64,000 bases of DNA. It comes from Drosophila miranda. Lineage: Eukaryota > Arthropoda > Insecta > Diptera > Drosophilidae. The notes under the pieces were generated by a model. That model searched no databases. It was not told the DNA's origin and saw only the letters and a list, made by a program, of their open reading frames with translations. Location of the stretch: positions 15,128,001 through 15,192,000 of the forward strand of contig NC_046677.1 of the NCBI RefSeq assembly GCF_003369915.1. The letters are read 5' to 3'. The position numbers were made by a program, and so were the translations under genes. Below, piece by piece: positions 1-11,755 of the stretch (the stretch's first letter is position 1; each line of letters starts with the position of its first letter).

Positions 1-321
1 ACCACGGAGCAGGTGCTGCGGTATGAGAACGATCTACGCTTTCCGCTCAACATACGTAAGTCCAGCTGTGCACCAAGCTACAGCAACATGACCAGCGGTG
101 GTTCCCCAGCCACCGCGCTCCCCCACTATGCGGTTCCCGTAAAGCGGGGACGATCGTATCTGGACATGACCAACCATAGCCTGATACCAGACAATCTGGA
201 TAACCGAGACTTCGAGAAGCATCTCTCCAAGACGATTTCGTTCCGTTTCTCCAGCTTGCTAAATCTCAAAGAGTGCGTGGAGACGACACACGAAGGACAG
301 CAGGCTGAGGATGCCGTCTAA
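1..321 (+). CDS. C-terminal exon of an unrecognised gene (5' end outside window)
   Basis: An open frame enters at base 1 and ends with TAA at 319-321, giving 106 codons without a start. The peptide is polar, with Ser/Pro/Asn-rich stretches and a basic patch (PVKRGRSYLDM). It has no membrane segment and no domain I recognise. It looks like the disordered cytoplasmic tail of a larger protein. A possible splice donor (GTAAGT) lies at 53-58, but codon use stays good past it, so read-through to 321 is preferred. It converges with Mcm10 on the other strand. I do not know the gene. Confidence 0.6.
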   Translation, partial: TTEQVLRYENDLRFPLNIRKSSCAPSYSNMTSGGSPATALPHYAVPVKRGRSYLDMTNHSLIPDNLDNRDFEKHLSKTISFRFSSLLNLKECVETTHEGQQAEDAV

Positions 322-1531
322 AGGAAGTTCTTCCGGTCTACCTCTCGTATCTCCGTATCTGTGTATACTTTTACATTCCCATGAGTTCTGAATATTTTTC
401 TTGTCTTATCAGCGCCTGTCTTTCAGTTCAAATTGTTTGTTAAATAGTTTTAGTTTTACTTTTAGTCTCGTAGCTTTATTCTGATGCCAAAAAATTTAAC
501 AGGAATCGAATTCGTTTTCGAATACTCCCCAATGCATTTAAAGGAGCAGCCTAAGATCACCTAATTATATATAATATTTCCACCTGTATGGCAAATTCTA
601 ATCAAATTGAGGGTAATCAAAACCCTCTATCCTGTCTTGAACAAAAAAATATATCATTTAATCTCTGCCTAAACAATGCCAATGAAATCTACATACGCTT
701 CTTGTTGCAAACCAAAAAAGCGTTTGATTAGTTTTAAGATACTATTTTAGTCCATTTTGTACAAACTTAATAATAGTATATTGTCCATTGTATATCTGCT
801 AAGGAGCTTAAGATTATACCTCTTCTGGGAGGGATAAAAAAGTGTCTTCAAACGGAAATTGTATTCCAAACATAAGAGAAAGAATTTTCTTAATGCAGCT
901 GTGGTCACGTCTATTCTTCGAGAGCTCAAGCAAATAGGGAAGAATGCAAGGGAATGCTTGAGAATGCAAAAACAAAATACATACATGTGCGCTACCGAAA
1001 CTGAGACCGAGAATCCAAAAACAAAATATGTACAAACTGTGTGCTTAAGAGATTTTTTGCTGTTTTTGCTAGATTGCTCCCAGATTTAAAAAGTGTGCTC
1101 CATTGCTGCTTTAAAATATTAATTTAAATCTGATCGATTTTCATGGTCAAGTTATTCAAAAAGTTCCCTTATTGAAGCTTAAGCTCAGCTTATGAATGGG
1201 GGGTCTTAGCAATCGTGTCATAACACATGTTTAAAAAATTATTATATTCATTTAGGTCATTAACGATCATAGAACCATGCAATTTATTCCAATTACGGGT
1301 ACGCCTGGTACTGCTAGAGAATGTCCAAATATTCCAGCACCAACACCACCAAAAAATCTCACACATTCGCATTTAAATATTTAGCTATTGAAACCTTTGT
1401 ACTTATTTATCTACGAATCATTTAAGGGACTGTAAATAACTGTACGTATTGCATAAAATCTAATCTAATATTTATGTAAAACTTCCAAATACAACAACCA
1501 AATCGTATGCGCAAAACTCACATAATATTTA
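322..1531. other. Convergent 3' UTR and intergenic spacer
   Basis: This AT-rich stretch lies between the stop of the left-edge gene and the stop of Mcm10. Only short open frames with poor codon use occur. It presumably holds both 3' UTRs. I see no gene, repeat or RNA in it. Confidence 0.5.
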
Positions 1532-3925
1532 TCACTCCTCCGCGGGTACCAGGAGATTGAGACTGGCGCTGCTGGCTACGCTGCCAAGGAAGGTCTCCTC
1601 GTCGCCACGCACCGAGAGGGACTCCCGGCCAGTGCAGACCTTCTTCTCCCGTATCATTGCCGCCCGCTCCCAGCGCGAACCCTTGCAGCTTTTGCAGCTC
1701 TGCTTAGGCAACTTAAAGACGGTGGTGGTGCGATTGCCGCAATCCTTACATTGAAAGAATCGCTTCTCGGCATCGACTACCTTCAGGGGATGCCTCTCCT
1801 GCTTACAGCGATCGGCCGCCGAGAAGGCGGTGTACTTGCACTGCTGGCAGATGACCGCCTTGCAGGGCATTTTGAAGGTACCTAGCATTTTCTCTTCCAT
1901 GGCCTCCTTGCGTTCGAGCTTGTTGAAGTATTCCTCCTGGGCCTCGCGCTCACGCATCTCCACCAGATTCGTATGCGACGACGTGGCCGCCATTATCCGC
2001 TCGATACGCGACTTGCGCATCAGCTCGCGCTCGTCCTCGTCGATCTTTTGCCTCTTGGCGCTGGTGGAAAACTTTTCGTTTAGGTCATCGATGGCTCGGC
2101 GCTTGCCCGTCTCTGAGCCGCGCGTGGAGTTCGGATTGACTTTCTCCAGCGGCTTCTTTTTCAGCAGGGCAGCCGCTCTCAGCTTTGCGCTCGCCGCTTG
2201 TCGAGCACCGATGTTGACCTCAAGGCTGAAATTCTCGCTGCCAGAAAGTTTGGGCGTCAAGTTAGCATCGAAGGAGAATCCGCGATTCTTGAACTTGTCC
2301 GGCACGCTGCTGGGGGTAGTTGGTGTCCCAGAGGTTGGTGTAGCTTTAGCTGTGGGTGTGCCCGGGGCGACTCCACCGAGGACATTGCCTTTGGACTCCT
2401 TCTCGAATCGATCGTTTTCAGCTTTCAGCAGACGCACTCGCTCGAGATCTTGAAGCCTTTGCTTTGAAGATGCCTCAACACCCCCGGCCAGTCTGGATAC
2501 GGGACCGCCTCGTTCTGCGTACGGCACATTCTGTGGTGTATCGGTCCGAGGCTTCGCGACATGGTCAACGGTGTGGGCAAAAGGCGAAACATCATAGCCA
2601 GCCAGCTTGCTCAGACGATCGCGTTCCTTAGCGATAAGCTTTGAGCTTTTCTTGGCCGGAACGGCCGTGAAAGATTGTCCTCCATAGAAGACCTCCGTTT
2701 TGCCTAGGAAGGCATGAATGGATTAGAACAGTCCAAGTGTTGCCAATGGCAGCTGCACTTGCTACTTACCCAGCACTTTGTTGCGCAGCTCGTTTAGACC
2801 ACGTCCCGCGGTGGCCGATTGCAGCTCCGAGCGCCTGGACATCTTACCATATTCAGCCTTCACGTGGAACACACAATAATCGCATTCGGACAGATTGACA
2901 ATGGCTGTGCACTTGTCTCCGTTCTTCTTGTTTGCCCGACAGGTGCCCAGATCCTTGGACTGGCCAAGGATCATAACCTTGTGCGACGAATCGATGGAGA
3001 GGCAGGCCACATCGCTACTGCCTGCCCGCCTTTCAAATATGGTTGGATTGAGCACAGCCAGGCACATGCCCTCGGCAGTTTTCCACAGCGTCTTGTGGGC
3101 CTCCTTGAAGAGAAATATGGAAACCGTCTTAACCTCGCCGCGCAGGTCCGACAGCTTCCAGGTGGAGTATGGATCACCTTTCTTCGTGTTCTTCACAGGC
3201 TGCTTCGAGACCAAGGCGCCAGCCAAGACCCAATCCTTGGCCAGATCGCCCTGCTCAATGTGATATGCCACGCCCGAGAATGGCACAGCCTTACGTCCCC
3301 CCATGCGCTCCTGCAGCAATGTGCTGGAGATCAGCGGATTGATCATCCGCAATCCGAACACGGGATCCGTATAGACCGCCGAGACTGGTTGCTGTGGGGT
3401 GGAGGGATTGGAGGCGGCTGCTAACACTGGCCTTTGAAATGTACTGCTCGCCGGGCCCTGCCGCTTTATGGGATTGTGTGGATTCTTGAGCGGCTGCGGC
3501 GTTGAGCTAATAAACTTGGTGGTCTTGATGTCTTGATCCACCTCCCGCGCCACCTTCGACTCGTGGGCGCTTTCCCGCTGCTGCTTGAGCGTCTTGTTGA
3601 TATCAGTGCCATATTCATTGTACTTCCTTTCTAAAAAGTTCTTCACTTCCTCGTCATCGGATGAATCGAGCTCCGGCTCTTTGGGCGTGGCCTTGTCATC
3701 TTCCGTTGATTTTGCGGCGGGCTTCACGGTCTTCTCAAAGCTGAACGCATTGGCGAAACTGCTGTCTTCCCGCAGCCGTGGTGCGGCAGCTACCGACTTT
3801 GCTGCTGGTGCTGGTGCTGTCTCTGCATTTTCGTTTTCTGCCTCGCCCAGCAGTTTTTCCAGTGCCAAAATCTCGTCTTCCTCATCGATGCTAAGGTCTG
3901 GCTTTGATACATTTGCTGGACTCAT
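1532..3925 (-). CDS. Mcm10: Mcm10 DNA replication factor
   Basis: Two exons (3925-2770 and 2703-1532) join in phase 1 to give 775 aa, close to the fly orthologue's length as I recall it. Mcm10 loads onto the CMG helicase at origins and helps recruit DNA polymerase alpha. In flies it also affects heterochromatin. The first exon carries an acidic, coiled-coil-like start, then the OB-fold region and a CCCH zinc finger (Cys in GTCRANKKNGDKC, then CDYCVFH). The second exon carries the C-terminal zinc ribbons (CQQC, CKDC, CKSC). It is transcribed away from bur, with about 2.3 kb between the two start codons. It contains no internal stops and looks intact. Confidence 0.95.
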
Positions 3926-4593
3926 TAGATTTGGTCTGCCTACTATGCAATCACGTTATTTATAAAAACTTTCTGAAAAATTCCAAAACGAGCGCAAACT
4001 AAACACTTTTGGCGGGCTTAGTGTGGCTGCAACACGCTCACGCTGAAATACCAAAAAAAAATACTGTGTCAGTACAGCTGTCACGATGCAGATGCAGTTG
4101 TTTTTTTACTACTAGATTTTAAACAAAATTTGATTCCTTTCCGTAATAAACACAATAATTCGTTTTCATTCATGGAGCACACACAAAATTTAACGTTTTT
4201 TTTACTGTAACTTAATTTAAAAGAGCAAATTTGCAAAAATCCAGGAAAATTTTTGCACTCAAGATCCGGTCATACTGCTCGTCAAATAAGTCATCTTTCG
4301 GCGTGAAATCACGAAAAAAATTAAGAAAATTGCAAAAAACACAAGCAAAAGCGGCCCCAAATCGTTGCCGTCAAAGGGCCCGAGCCTGTGAGAATCGTTT
4401 AAAGTTAATTTGCGGCGCGAACGCTGTCCAGAAAAGAGAAAAATTACAAAAAGAGTGCATGAAAAAACAGGGGACCGCTAACAACGGATCTCTCACCTAG
4501 TGTTTAAGAATAAAGTTTTCCACTAATTTCCCCCACTCTACCCGATCATTAGTGACTTCCTGGCCACGACTCTGCAACGACGACATTGAGCAG
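3926..4593. promoter_or_regulatory. Divergent Mcm10/bur promoter with bur 5' leader exon
   Basis: The segment separates the Mcm10 start from the probable first, non-coding exon of bur. The bur leader ends at a strong donor (CAG|GTAAGG after 4593). The matching acceptor is TTTTACAG at 4 in front of the coding exon (6200). A short upstream ORF, MKKQGTANNGSLT, occupies 4458-4500 inside the leader. Transcription start sites cannot be fixed from sequence alone. Confidence 0.5.
4007..4016 (+). promoter_or_regulatory. E2F-like site (TTTTGGCGGG)
   Basis: TTTTGGCGGG closely matches the E2F consensus (TTTSSCGC and the TTTGGCGGG variant). It sits 82 bp upstream of the Mcm10 start codon in the shared Mcm10/bur promoter. 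Replication genes are known E2F targets, so control by E2F/DP is plausible. No binding data are available. Confidence 0.45.
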
Positions 4594-6200
4594 GTAAGGA
4601 TCCCAGCCCTGCCCTGTTCTCATCTACCGCTTTTGTCTCACTCCACCGAGCGCACCTTCAATTATTACCATGCGGCGCAGCATTTGCTTTTGGTCCCACC
4701 ACCTACACGACGCCCATTGCCCACACCACACCTCTCTCCTCCAGTGCATGTGCAATCTCCGCTTTAACCACATCGCCAAGCCAGGCCAGGCTATTGCATT
4801 GCCCATTTTCAAGCTGATTTATTTGCAAACATCTTTCTCGTGGCCATTTTGTGGTTATAAGCGCCGCTTCAGGCGGTGGCGGACCTACCTCTGCCGTGTG
4901 TCGTCTTCCTAGCTCACGTGTGCTTGTGTGTGCTTGCGCGTGAGCATGTGTGTGTGAGTGAGGGCCTGTGCATTATATTAAGTTACAATTCAGCCACGAG
5001 GTTGTTGTTGTTGCTGCTGCTTCTTGATAACCTTTTGCATGTTGGCCTTATCAAATGTATTCCAGCGAGAGCTTTGTCTCTGTCTCTGGAGAAGAACAGC
5101 AGCACTTGGCTTACATCACAGCAGTAGCAGCAGCAGCAGCCGCAGCCGCAACCAAGTGACCTAATGCTGCACCACCTTTGTCCCCAAGGAGTATAGTTTG
5201 GTAGGGGTGATGGGGACAGGGCTAGAGACGCAGAGTTGCCAGAGAATAATAACAAAAAAAAAATTCAAAAAATTTTCGATTGGCGATGATTGCAGTTTCG
5301 CTTTTTCACATTTTTTTGCACACACATTTTCCCTGCGCATATTTTCTTTTGCTCTTGCCATTCATCGGCATATTGCCCCACTCCCTGTTTTTCGTTCTAC
5401 CTCGCCCCTGTCAACCCAGTTTCCTCTCTCTCTCTCTCTAGTGCTCACTCACTCGCTCACTCTTCCTCTATTACGCTCTTTCGGCATTTTTGCGTTCTGC
5501 ATGTCATCTGTCGCGGTCAGCAGGCGGGCCACCCCCCTCCTCGCATCCTGCTCCTCCTGCTGCTGGGGGCCAGGGTATAAGTTTTTATTTGAAATATAGG
5601 AACAAAAAGATATATATATATATAATCAGATTGCCGTGTCATCCATATCCGCCACTGCCCCATCAGCAGCTGCTGGAGGAGTGAAAATCATTTAGTAGAC
5701 GCCTCTTGCTTTGTTTGTTTTCTGCCTTGGAGTTTCCACTCGACACTCCACACACCATACTCCGCACTGCACTGCACTGCACCCGTCCACTCGATGCCCC
5801 ACTCATAAATTCTGTGCACTTTTCACTTTTCCATAAACCGTGCTGGCCCTGCCTCTGATGGTAGAAAATGAATGGAAATGTTTGTTGTCTATCGTAGAAT
5901 TGTGTCGTGTCTGTGTCGTGTCTCTCCCTTCTCTCTGTTGGATGCACTGCGTCGCGTCTGCCCTGGCTTTCTGCATGTTGAATGTTTCTACGAGTGCTCC
6001 ACAAGCTATTACCGGTATGTGAGCGTCTCTTCTAGCCCCTAGCCCCAACTCCCAGCCCGCTTGCAACCTTGTAGCCTCTGCTTCGATTACAGCCTCAGAT
6101 CTGGTGCATATAAAGCGCCCAGGGCAATGCTAACCCAGTGATAGTCGAGATCTGATAATCACATCGAACACTTCTTCCAATCCTCTTTTCCATTTTACAG
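4594..6200 (+). other. First intron of bur (5' UTR intron)
   Basis: This 1.6 kb stretch runs from donor GTAAGG to acceptor TTTTACAG. It holds GT-rich and CA/GCA-repeat tracts (about 4917-4966 and 5110-5155), a CTCTCT tract near 5425-5440 and an AT repeat near 5610-5625. Its short ORFs are low-complexity. No gene is seen. Confidence 0.55.
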
Positions 6201-6218
6201 TGCTGCAACGATAAAGAA

Positions 6219-8947
6219 ATGAATTCAGGCATATTTCTGGGCACAGCGGAGAACGGCCTGCGGCACGATAAGATTGTTATACTGGATGCGGGAGCACAGT
6301 ACGGCAAGGTAAGAGTCAAGACATTGCTTTGTTCCACATTCCGTACTCAAAATATTTTTTGTTGCTTTACAGGTTATCGATCGCAAGGTGCGGGAACTGC
6401 TCGTGGAGTCGGATATACTGCCCCTAGATACACTAGCGGCAACGATACGGAATAATGGCTATCGGGGCATCATCATATCCGGCGGCCCCAATTCCGTGTA
6501 TGCCGAGGATGCGCCCACGTACGATCCGGATCTGTTTAAGCTGAAAATTCCCATGCTCGGAATTTGTTATGGCATGCAGCTAATCAACAAAGAGTTTGGC
6601 GGCAGCGTTCTCAAGACGGACGTCCGGGAAGATGGCCAACAGAACATTGAGATTGAGACCTCGTGCCCGCTGTTCAGGTGAGCGAAAGCCCAGAGAAACT
6701 CCCAATCCGATGGCAGCAAAAAGAAAGTGTTCAAATCGATTAAGCTTAATTGAATGCTGATACAATGCTGCCAGAGTAATCTTTTAAGCCAAGAACAGTT
6801 CAGTTTAGAGCAGTCTATCAACTGATCTACACGTGGCCTAACAATAACTACCATTTACTGTAGATTTTGTTTCTTTTATTAATGTGGAAATCCGTTTTCT
6901 TACAGCCGCCTCAGTCGCACACAGTCCGTACTGCTCACCCACGGGGACAGCGTGGAGCGAGTGGGCGAGAAGCTAAAGGTGGGGGGTTGGTCAACGAACC
7001 GCATCGTCACGGCCATCTACAGCGAGGTGTTGCGCATCTATGGCGTCCAGTTCCATCCAGAGGTGGATCTAACCATCAATGGCAAACAGATGCTATCAAA
7101 TTTTCTCTATGAAATCTGCGAACTAACGCCAAACTTCACAATGGGCAGCAGGAAGGAGGAGTGCATACGGTACATACGAGAGAAAGTGGGCAGTAATAAA
7201 GTCTTGGTAGGTTGTCCATACCTTAAAGAATCATTTAAACCGTAATCCCCAATTGAAATGTCTTGCTATTTGCAGCTCTTGGTCAGTGGCGGTGTTGATT
7301 CGAGTGTATGTGCAGCCTTGTTGCGCCGTGCCCTATACCCTAATCAAATAATTGCCGTGCATGTAGATAATGGTAGGCATAATCATTCGTTTAAAAGATA
7401 AACTCAATGGAATATATATTTATCCAACGAACAGGTTTCATGCGCAAGAACGAAAGTGAAAAGGTGGAGCGTTCGTTGCGCGAAATTGGCATCGATTTGA
7501 TTGTACGAAAGGAATGCTATACGTTCCTCAAGGGCACCACGCAAGTAAAGCGACCCGGCCAGTATTCGGTCGTTGAGACGCCCATGCTCTGCCAGACCTA
7601 CAACCCCGAGGAGAAACGCAAGATAATTGGTGATATATTCGTAAAGGTGACCAACGATGTGGTGGCCTTTCTGAAACTCAAACCCGAAGAAGTTATGCTC
7701 GCCCAGGGCACCCTCAGGCCGGATTTAATTGAGTCTGCATCGAATATGGTCAGCACGAATGCAGAAACAATCAAAACGCATCACAATGACACGGATCTGA
7801 TTAGGTTAGACAGATCTCTACACCTGATCCTTTAACATCACGTAACAATCGGAAACCCTTTTTGCAGAGAACTCCGCAATGCGGGACGCGTCGTAGAGCC
7901 TTTGTGCGACTTTCACAAGGATGAGGTACGAGATCTGGGCAATGATCTGGGTCTGCCACCAGAGCTAGTCGAGCGACAACCCTTCCCAGGTCCCGGTCTG
8001 GCCATCCGCGTTCTGTGTGCCGAGGAGGCTTACATGGAGAAGGACTATTCAGAGACTCAGGCAAGTACCAGCCGCTCAATCATCACTCGATCACAATATC
8101 TAATGCACTTTTTTTTATAGGTAATTGTGCGTGTTATTGTGGACTATAAAAACAAACTGCAGAAGAACCATGCGCTCATAAATCGAGTGACGGGCGCCAC
8201 CAGTGAGGCCGAACAAATAGAGCTACTGCGCATCTCTGCCAACTCAACGATCCAGGCTACCCTGCTGCCCATCCGGTCTGTGGGTGTGCAAGGCGACAAA
8301 CGCAGCTACAGCTACGTGGTGGGGCTGTCTACGAGTCAAGAGCCCAACTGGATGGACCTGCTCTTCCTAGCAAAGATCATACCGCGTATTTTGCATAATG
8401 TCAATAGGGTATGCTATATCTTTGGGGAGCCCGTTCAGTATCTGGTTACGGACATAACGCACACAACCCTCAATACGGTGGTATTGTCGCAGCTCCGGCA
8501 AGCCGATGCCATTGCAAATGAGGTACGAGAATCTATAATCCATAATATCCGGATTATATGACCTGACCCATTTTTAGATTATCATGCAAGCGGGCTTGTA
8601 CAGGAAAATCTCACAGATGCCTGTCGTTCTGATACCCGTGCACTTTGATCGCGATCCCATCAATAGGACGCCCTCCTGCAGAAGATCGGTGGTTCTGCGT
8701 CCCTTCATAACGAACGATTTTATGACTGGAGTGCCGGCTGTGCCTGGATCAGTGCAACTGCCATTGCAAGTAAGTGTGGAATCTTTACATACTCGTACAC
8801 TTGATCTGCAATACAGGATTGATTTGTATACTCGTTCTTTAATAGGTCCTTAATCAAATGGTGCGCGACATAACCAAGCTGGATGGCATCTCGCGGGTAC
8901 TCTACGACTTGACCGCCAAGCCGCCGGGTACCACTGAGTGGGAATGA
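6219..8947 (+). CDS. bur: GMP synthetase (burgundy)
   Basis: Nine exons join to 683 aa: 6219-6308, 6373-6677, 6906-7206, 7276-7372, 7435-7804, 7868-8060, 8121-8522, 8578-8769 and 8846-8947. The enzyme makes GMP from XMP, glutamine and ATP in the cytosol. The N-terminal class I glutamine amidotransferase shows [12 protein letters not shown], the nucleophile motif GICYGMQ and GVQFHPEVD. The ATP-pyrophosphatase P-loop SGGVDSS is at the start of exon 4, followed by the GMPS dimerisation domain. In flies GMP synthetase also acts with USP7 in histone deubiquitination. The sixth intron uses a GC donor (CAG|GCAAGT, 8061), because no GT donor keeps the frame. Everything else is intact. Confidence 0.97.
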
Positions 8948-10206
8948 TGCGCTCAAACCAAATCTTTCAACAGCCATTTCATAGAAATAGAGGAAACAAT
9001 AACAGCACCAGACAGCAGCAGCAGTTGCAGCCGTACTATGCGGGAGCTTCAGAGTAGGAAAAACGCAACTGATCGATCGAACGATCCAGTCTTGCCCCCT
9101 GAGGCAAAGCGACGCTTGGTAGCTGATCCCGACACCGATCCTGATACTGATCCTCCCCCGATAGAGAGCTGCCTTTAAGAGAGAAACGTGAAACGAGCGG
9201 AGAGTAACTGAAGCGTAAATACAACTATATAGTTCCCGCTTTTGAAACAACAACAAATCAGGTTCTTAATATCGATAAATGTTTGTAATTAATGCGGAAT
9301 TAAGCAAAACAAAAAGGAAAGGCAAACTGTTTGCCCCACCCCCCCTAAAAAATACTAATTATGTACATTTGCATGTTTTCTTCCTTTTATGAAAAGGAAA
9401 TGCCTCTCCCCTCCTCTAACAAAAAAAAAAACACGTAAAACAAAACAATTAAATTACGCATTTTTAGTTATATACATAAAGAAATATATATGATATATAT
9501 ATAGATATGATATATATATTCGTACAGATATTAAATAAATACAAAATGGTCCCAGTTCTGAAAGTTGTAACAGCAGTGTTTTCCGAGGCAAAAGAAAGGC
9601 ATGTGTTTGCAAAACAGAAAACGAAAAATACAAATAAAACAAACAAATTGTAAGAATATAGAAACAAGAAATATTATATGGTAAGCTAAAATTATGAATT
9701 GTTATAAAAACGTCTATATTTAAAGAATGGCAAAAACACCAGAAACAACAATAAAAAAAACCCGATTACGATGATGCAAGAAAAATGTAATAAAACGAAA
9801 AAGCGATTTACATGCGTTTTATATTTAATCATGGCACTGCTGACAGTCCGTTCCCTGCTTTGGTCCTATGGTGAGGCTGGAGACTAGTTACTCTATTTAA
9901 TAAATTTATATTTTCCAAATAATAATGTATTAAGATCCCATCCAAAACTATTTTCCAAACCGGCAGAGATTTGCGTAAGTTGTACTTCAATGCTCGCTGA
10001 AGTTGTCGAGAATCTCAGCTTCATCATCATCATCGTAAATGTCGTAGGTACTAATAGAGGCCCGCAGACTAATCCCACTATTGTGGGATTTGTGTTCCTG
10101 GCTTGGTCCTATGGGTAGGTTGGAAAGTCACCATTCTTTAAGCAGTCTTTTTCTGTTCCTGTTGCCAAAGCCGAAACCTCTTTCAAGCCTTTGTCAAGTC
10201 GACATT
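8948..10206. other. bur 3' UTR and spacer to the MADF gene
   Basis: AT-rich sequence with an AT microsatellite near 9480-9530 and several poly(A) runs. A TATCGATA box lies at 9270-9277. The part from about 9855 to 10206 contains two further copies of a motif also found at the end of the neighbouring MADF gene (see findings). It also has a coding-like minus-strand fragment ending IYDDDDEAEILDNFSEH at about 9999-10060. Confidence 0.5.
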
Positions 10207-10905
10207 CTATTCTTGTATCCCTGGTCCTATGGGTAGGCTTTCAATTCTCTTTTCTTGCAGCAATATTTGCACCTTGCGAAAGGCCTCGGGACTGAGTACA
10301 TAAGGTGAGCACTTGTTCCTTAGGTTTTCCAATGCCTTCAGCTTGCGGGCATACGATGTCAGACCTGTGCTGTCAGACAACAGCATGAAGCATTCCGATT
10401 TACGTTGAGTGGACTATAGGAAGAAGATTCTGACTGAATCAATTGTAAAGAAGAATTCGTTGCAACTTACAGTCTTTGTGCGAAAGGGAGATTTACACCA
10501 TTTTCTGTCAAACATGTGATTTAAGAACTGCATTTTATCCCCGTATTGCAGTTTCGGTTCCAGATCTATATCCGGTTGGAACTTGGCCGCCTGCTGTTGT
10601 ATACGCTCCAGTTCGACACTATAGCGTAGCTTGTAGATCAAGTTCTTCCATTGCTCGGCATCTGAGCCTTTCTTCATCTTTCCGGCAATCTCCTGCCAGA
10701 CCTTCTCCCTCAAGGGTAAATTGAAAAAATCCATATGGCATTGATGCCACAGGCATTCGTGGTCTTTATACAGAGCAATCAACTTGAGAAATTTCATCAT
10801 TCTACGCGTGAGCTCTGGAGACTCCACAGTTATAGGTGAGGTGGTTGGTTCGATAGGTGCGGATGTGATTCTCTTGGGAGCACCAACATGTCGATGACAA
10901 CTCAT
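10207..10905 (-). CDS. MADF-domain protein
   Basis: Two exons (10905-10471 and 10413-10207) join in phase 0 to give 213 aa. Residues about 38-110 form a MADF domain, a Myb-like DNA-binding fold common in flies (ALYKDHECLW, then REKVWQEIAGKM). The C-terminal part (second exon, SPEAFRKVQILLQEKRIESL) is helical and has no BESS motif that I can see. The likely role is a nuclear transcription regulator; the target is unknown. The stop follows LPIGPGIQE. The same LPIGP-coding motif recurs twice downstream, so the annotated C-terminus may be one of several alternatives. Confidence 0.75.
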
Positions 10906-11755
10906 TTTTCGGGTTGGGAATTTTGACTATTGATAAAAATAAAACGAAAAAAAAAACAAAATAAAATCTATATCTAATCCATCTATAAAATAAAACAAAT
11001 TTGTATTTTGACATATATCGTTTTTTTCGATAATGTTGTTTAAAGTCTATAACCTTTTTTACTTTAAACGACTCTTAAATAACGCTTCATTATACCAATC
11101 AAATATTAAAAGTTTTTAAGGTAAATCAAAAGGTTTAAAAAACTGTACCAAAAAATACTAGCCGTGAAACTCGAACCATTCTTGCTATTATGCTTTATTT
11201 TCCAATAGTTTATAATAATATCAACTCTCTGGTACCTTCTTAAATCGTATAATTGATACAATTAGTTAATCCTGTGTGAATGATGCGATGATGATGGGTT
11301 TTATTGTCCGATTTCGGGTTCAAATAAAAGAGTCAGTTCAATACGTATATTTACTTTAAGTTTTATTCGCACTTCATCGTCTTCATAGTCGTCGCAATCT
11401 GCAGATCTGCTCAGACAAGTTCGCAAAACATAATCAAAATCGATATCGAAGGAAACATTGCAAAGCAAGAATTACAAAATAATAATAGTAATAATAATAA
11501 TAGATGTTTGTATAATTATAAGTATGTATATAAAACTCTCTCTAATTCTCGCTCGGTTACATGTTCATTCACTTTTTAAAATAGCACAAAAATCTATAAA
11601 CAATTTGAAAAAAAATTGAATAACAATACCATAAACTTGATTGCTTGCGTTGTGTGTCTGAGTATGTGTCTACACCTATCTGGTATCTGATAGGATCGGG
11701 TAAACAGAATCGTTTTGGATACGGGGGGATCTTAAGTAAGTTCAAGGGGCGCCAT
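10906..11755. other. Spacer and 3' UTR of aconitase
   Basis: AT-rich spacer between the start of the MADF gene and the stop of mAcon1. A TAA/AATAATAAT-type repeat lies near 11478-11505. No coding sequence or RNA gene is visible. The right half is presumably aconitase 3' UTR. Confidence 0.5.

Noticed and set aside
1830-2453. 207-codon plus-strand open frame
   Set aside because: Antisense shadow of Mcm10 exon 2.
4231-4500. 89-codon frame upstream of bur
   Set aside because: It has no ATG at its start, only a late ATG for a 13-aa upstream ORF, and AT-rich Lys codons. It is treated as part of the 5' leader.
8720-9256. 178-codon minus-strand open frame
   Set aside because: Overlaps the last bur exons and 3' UTR in antisense; no start context, domain or splice partner.
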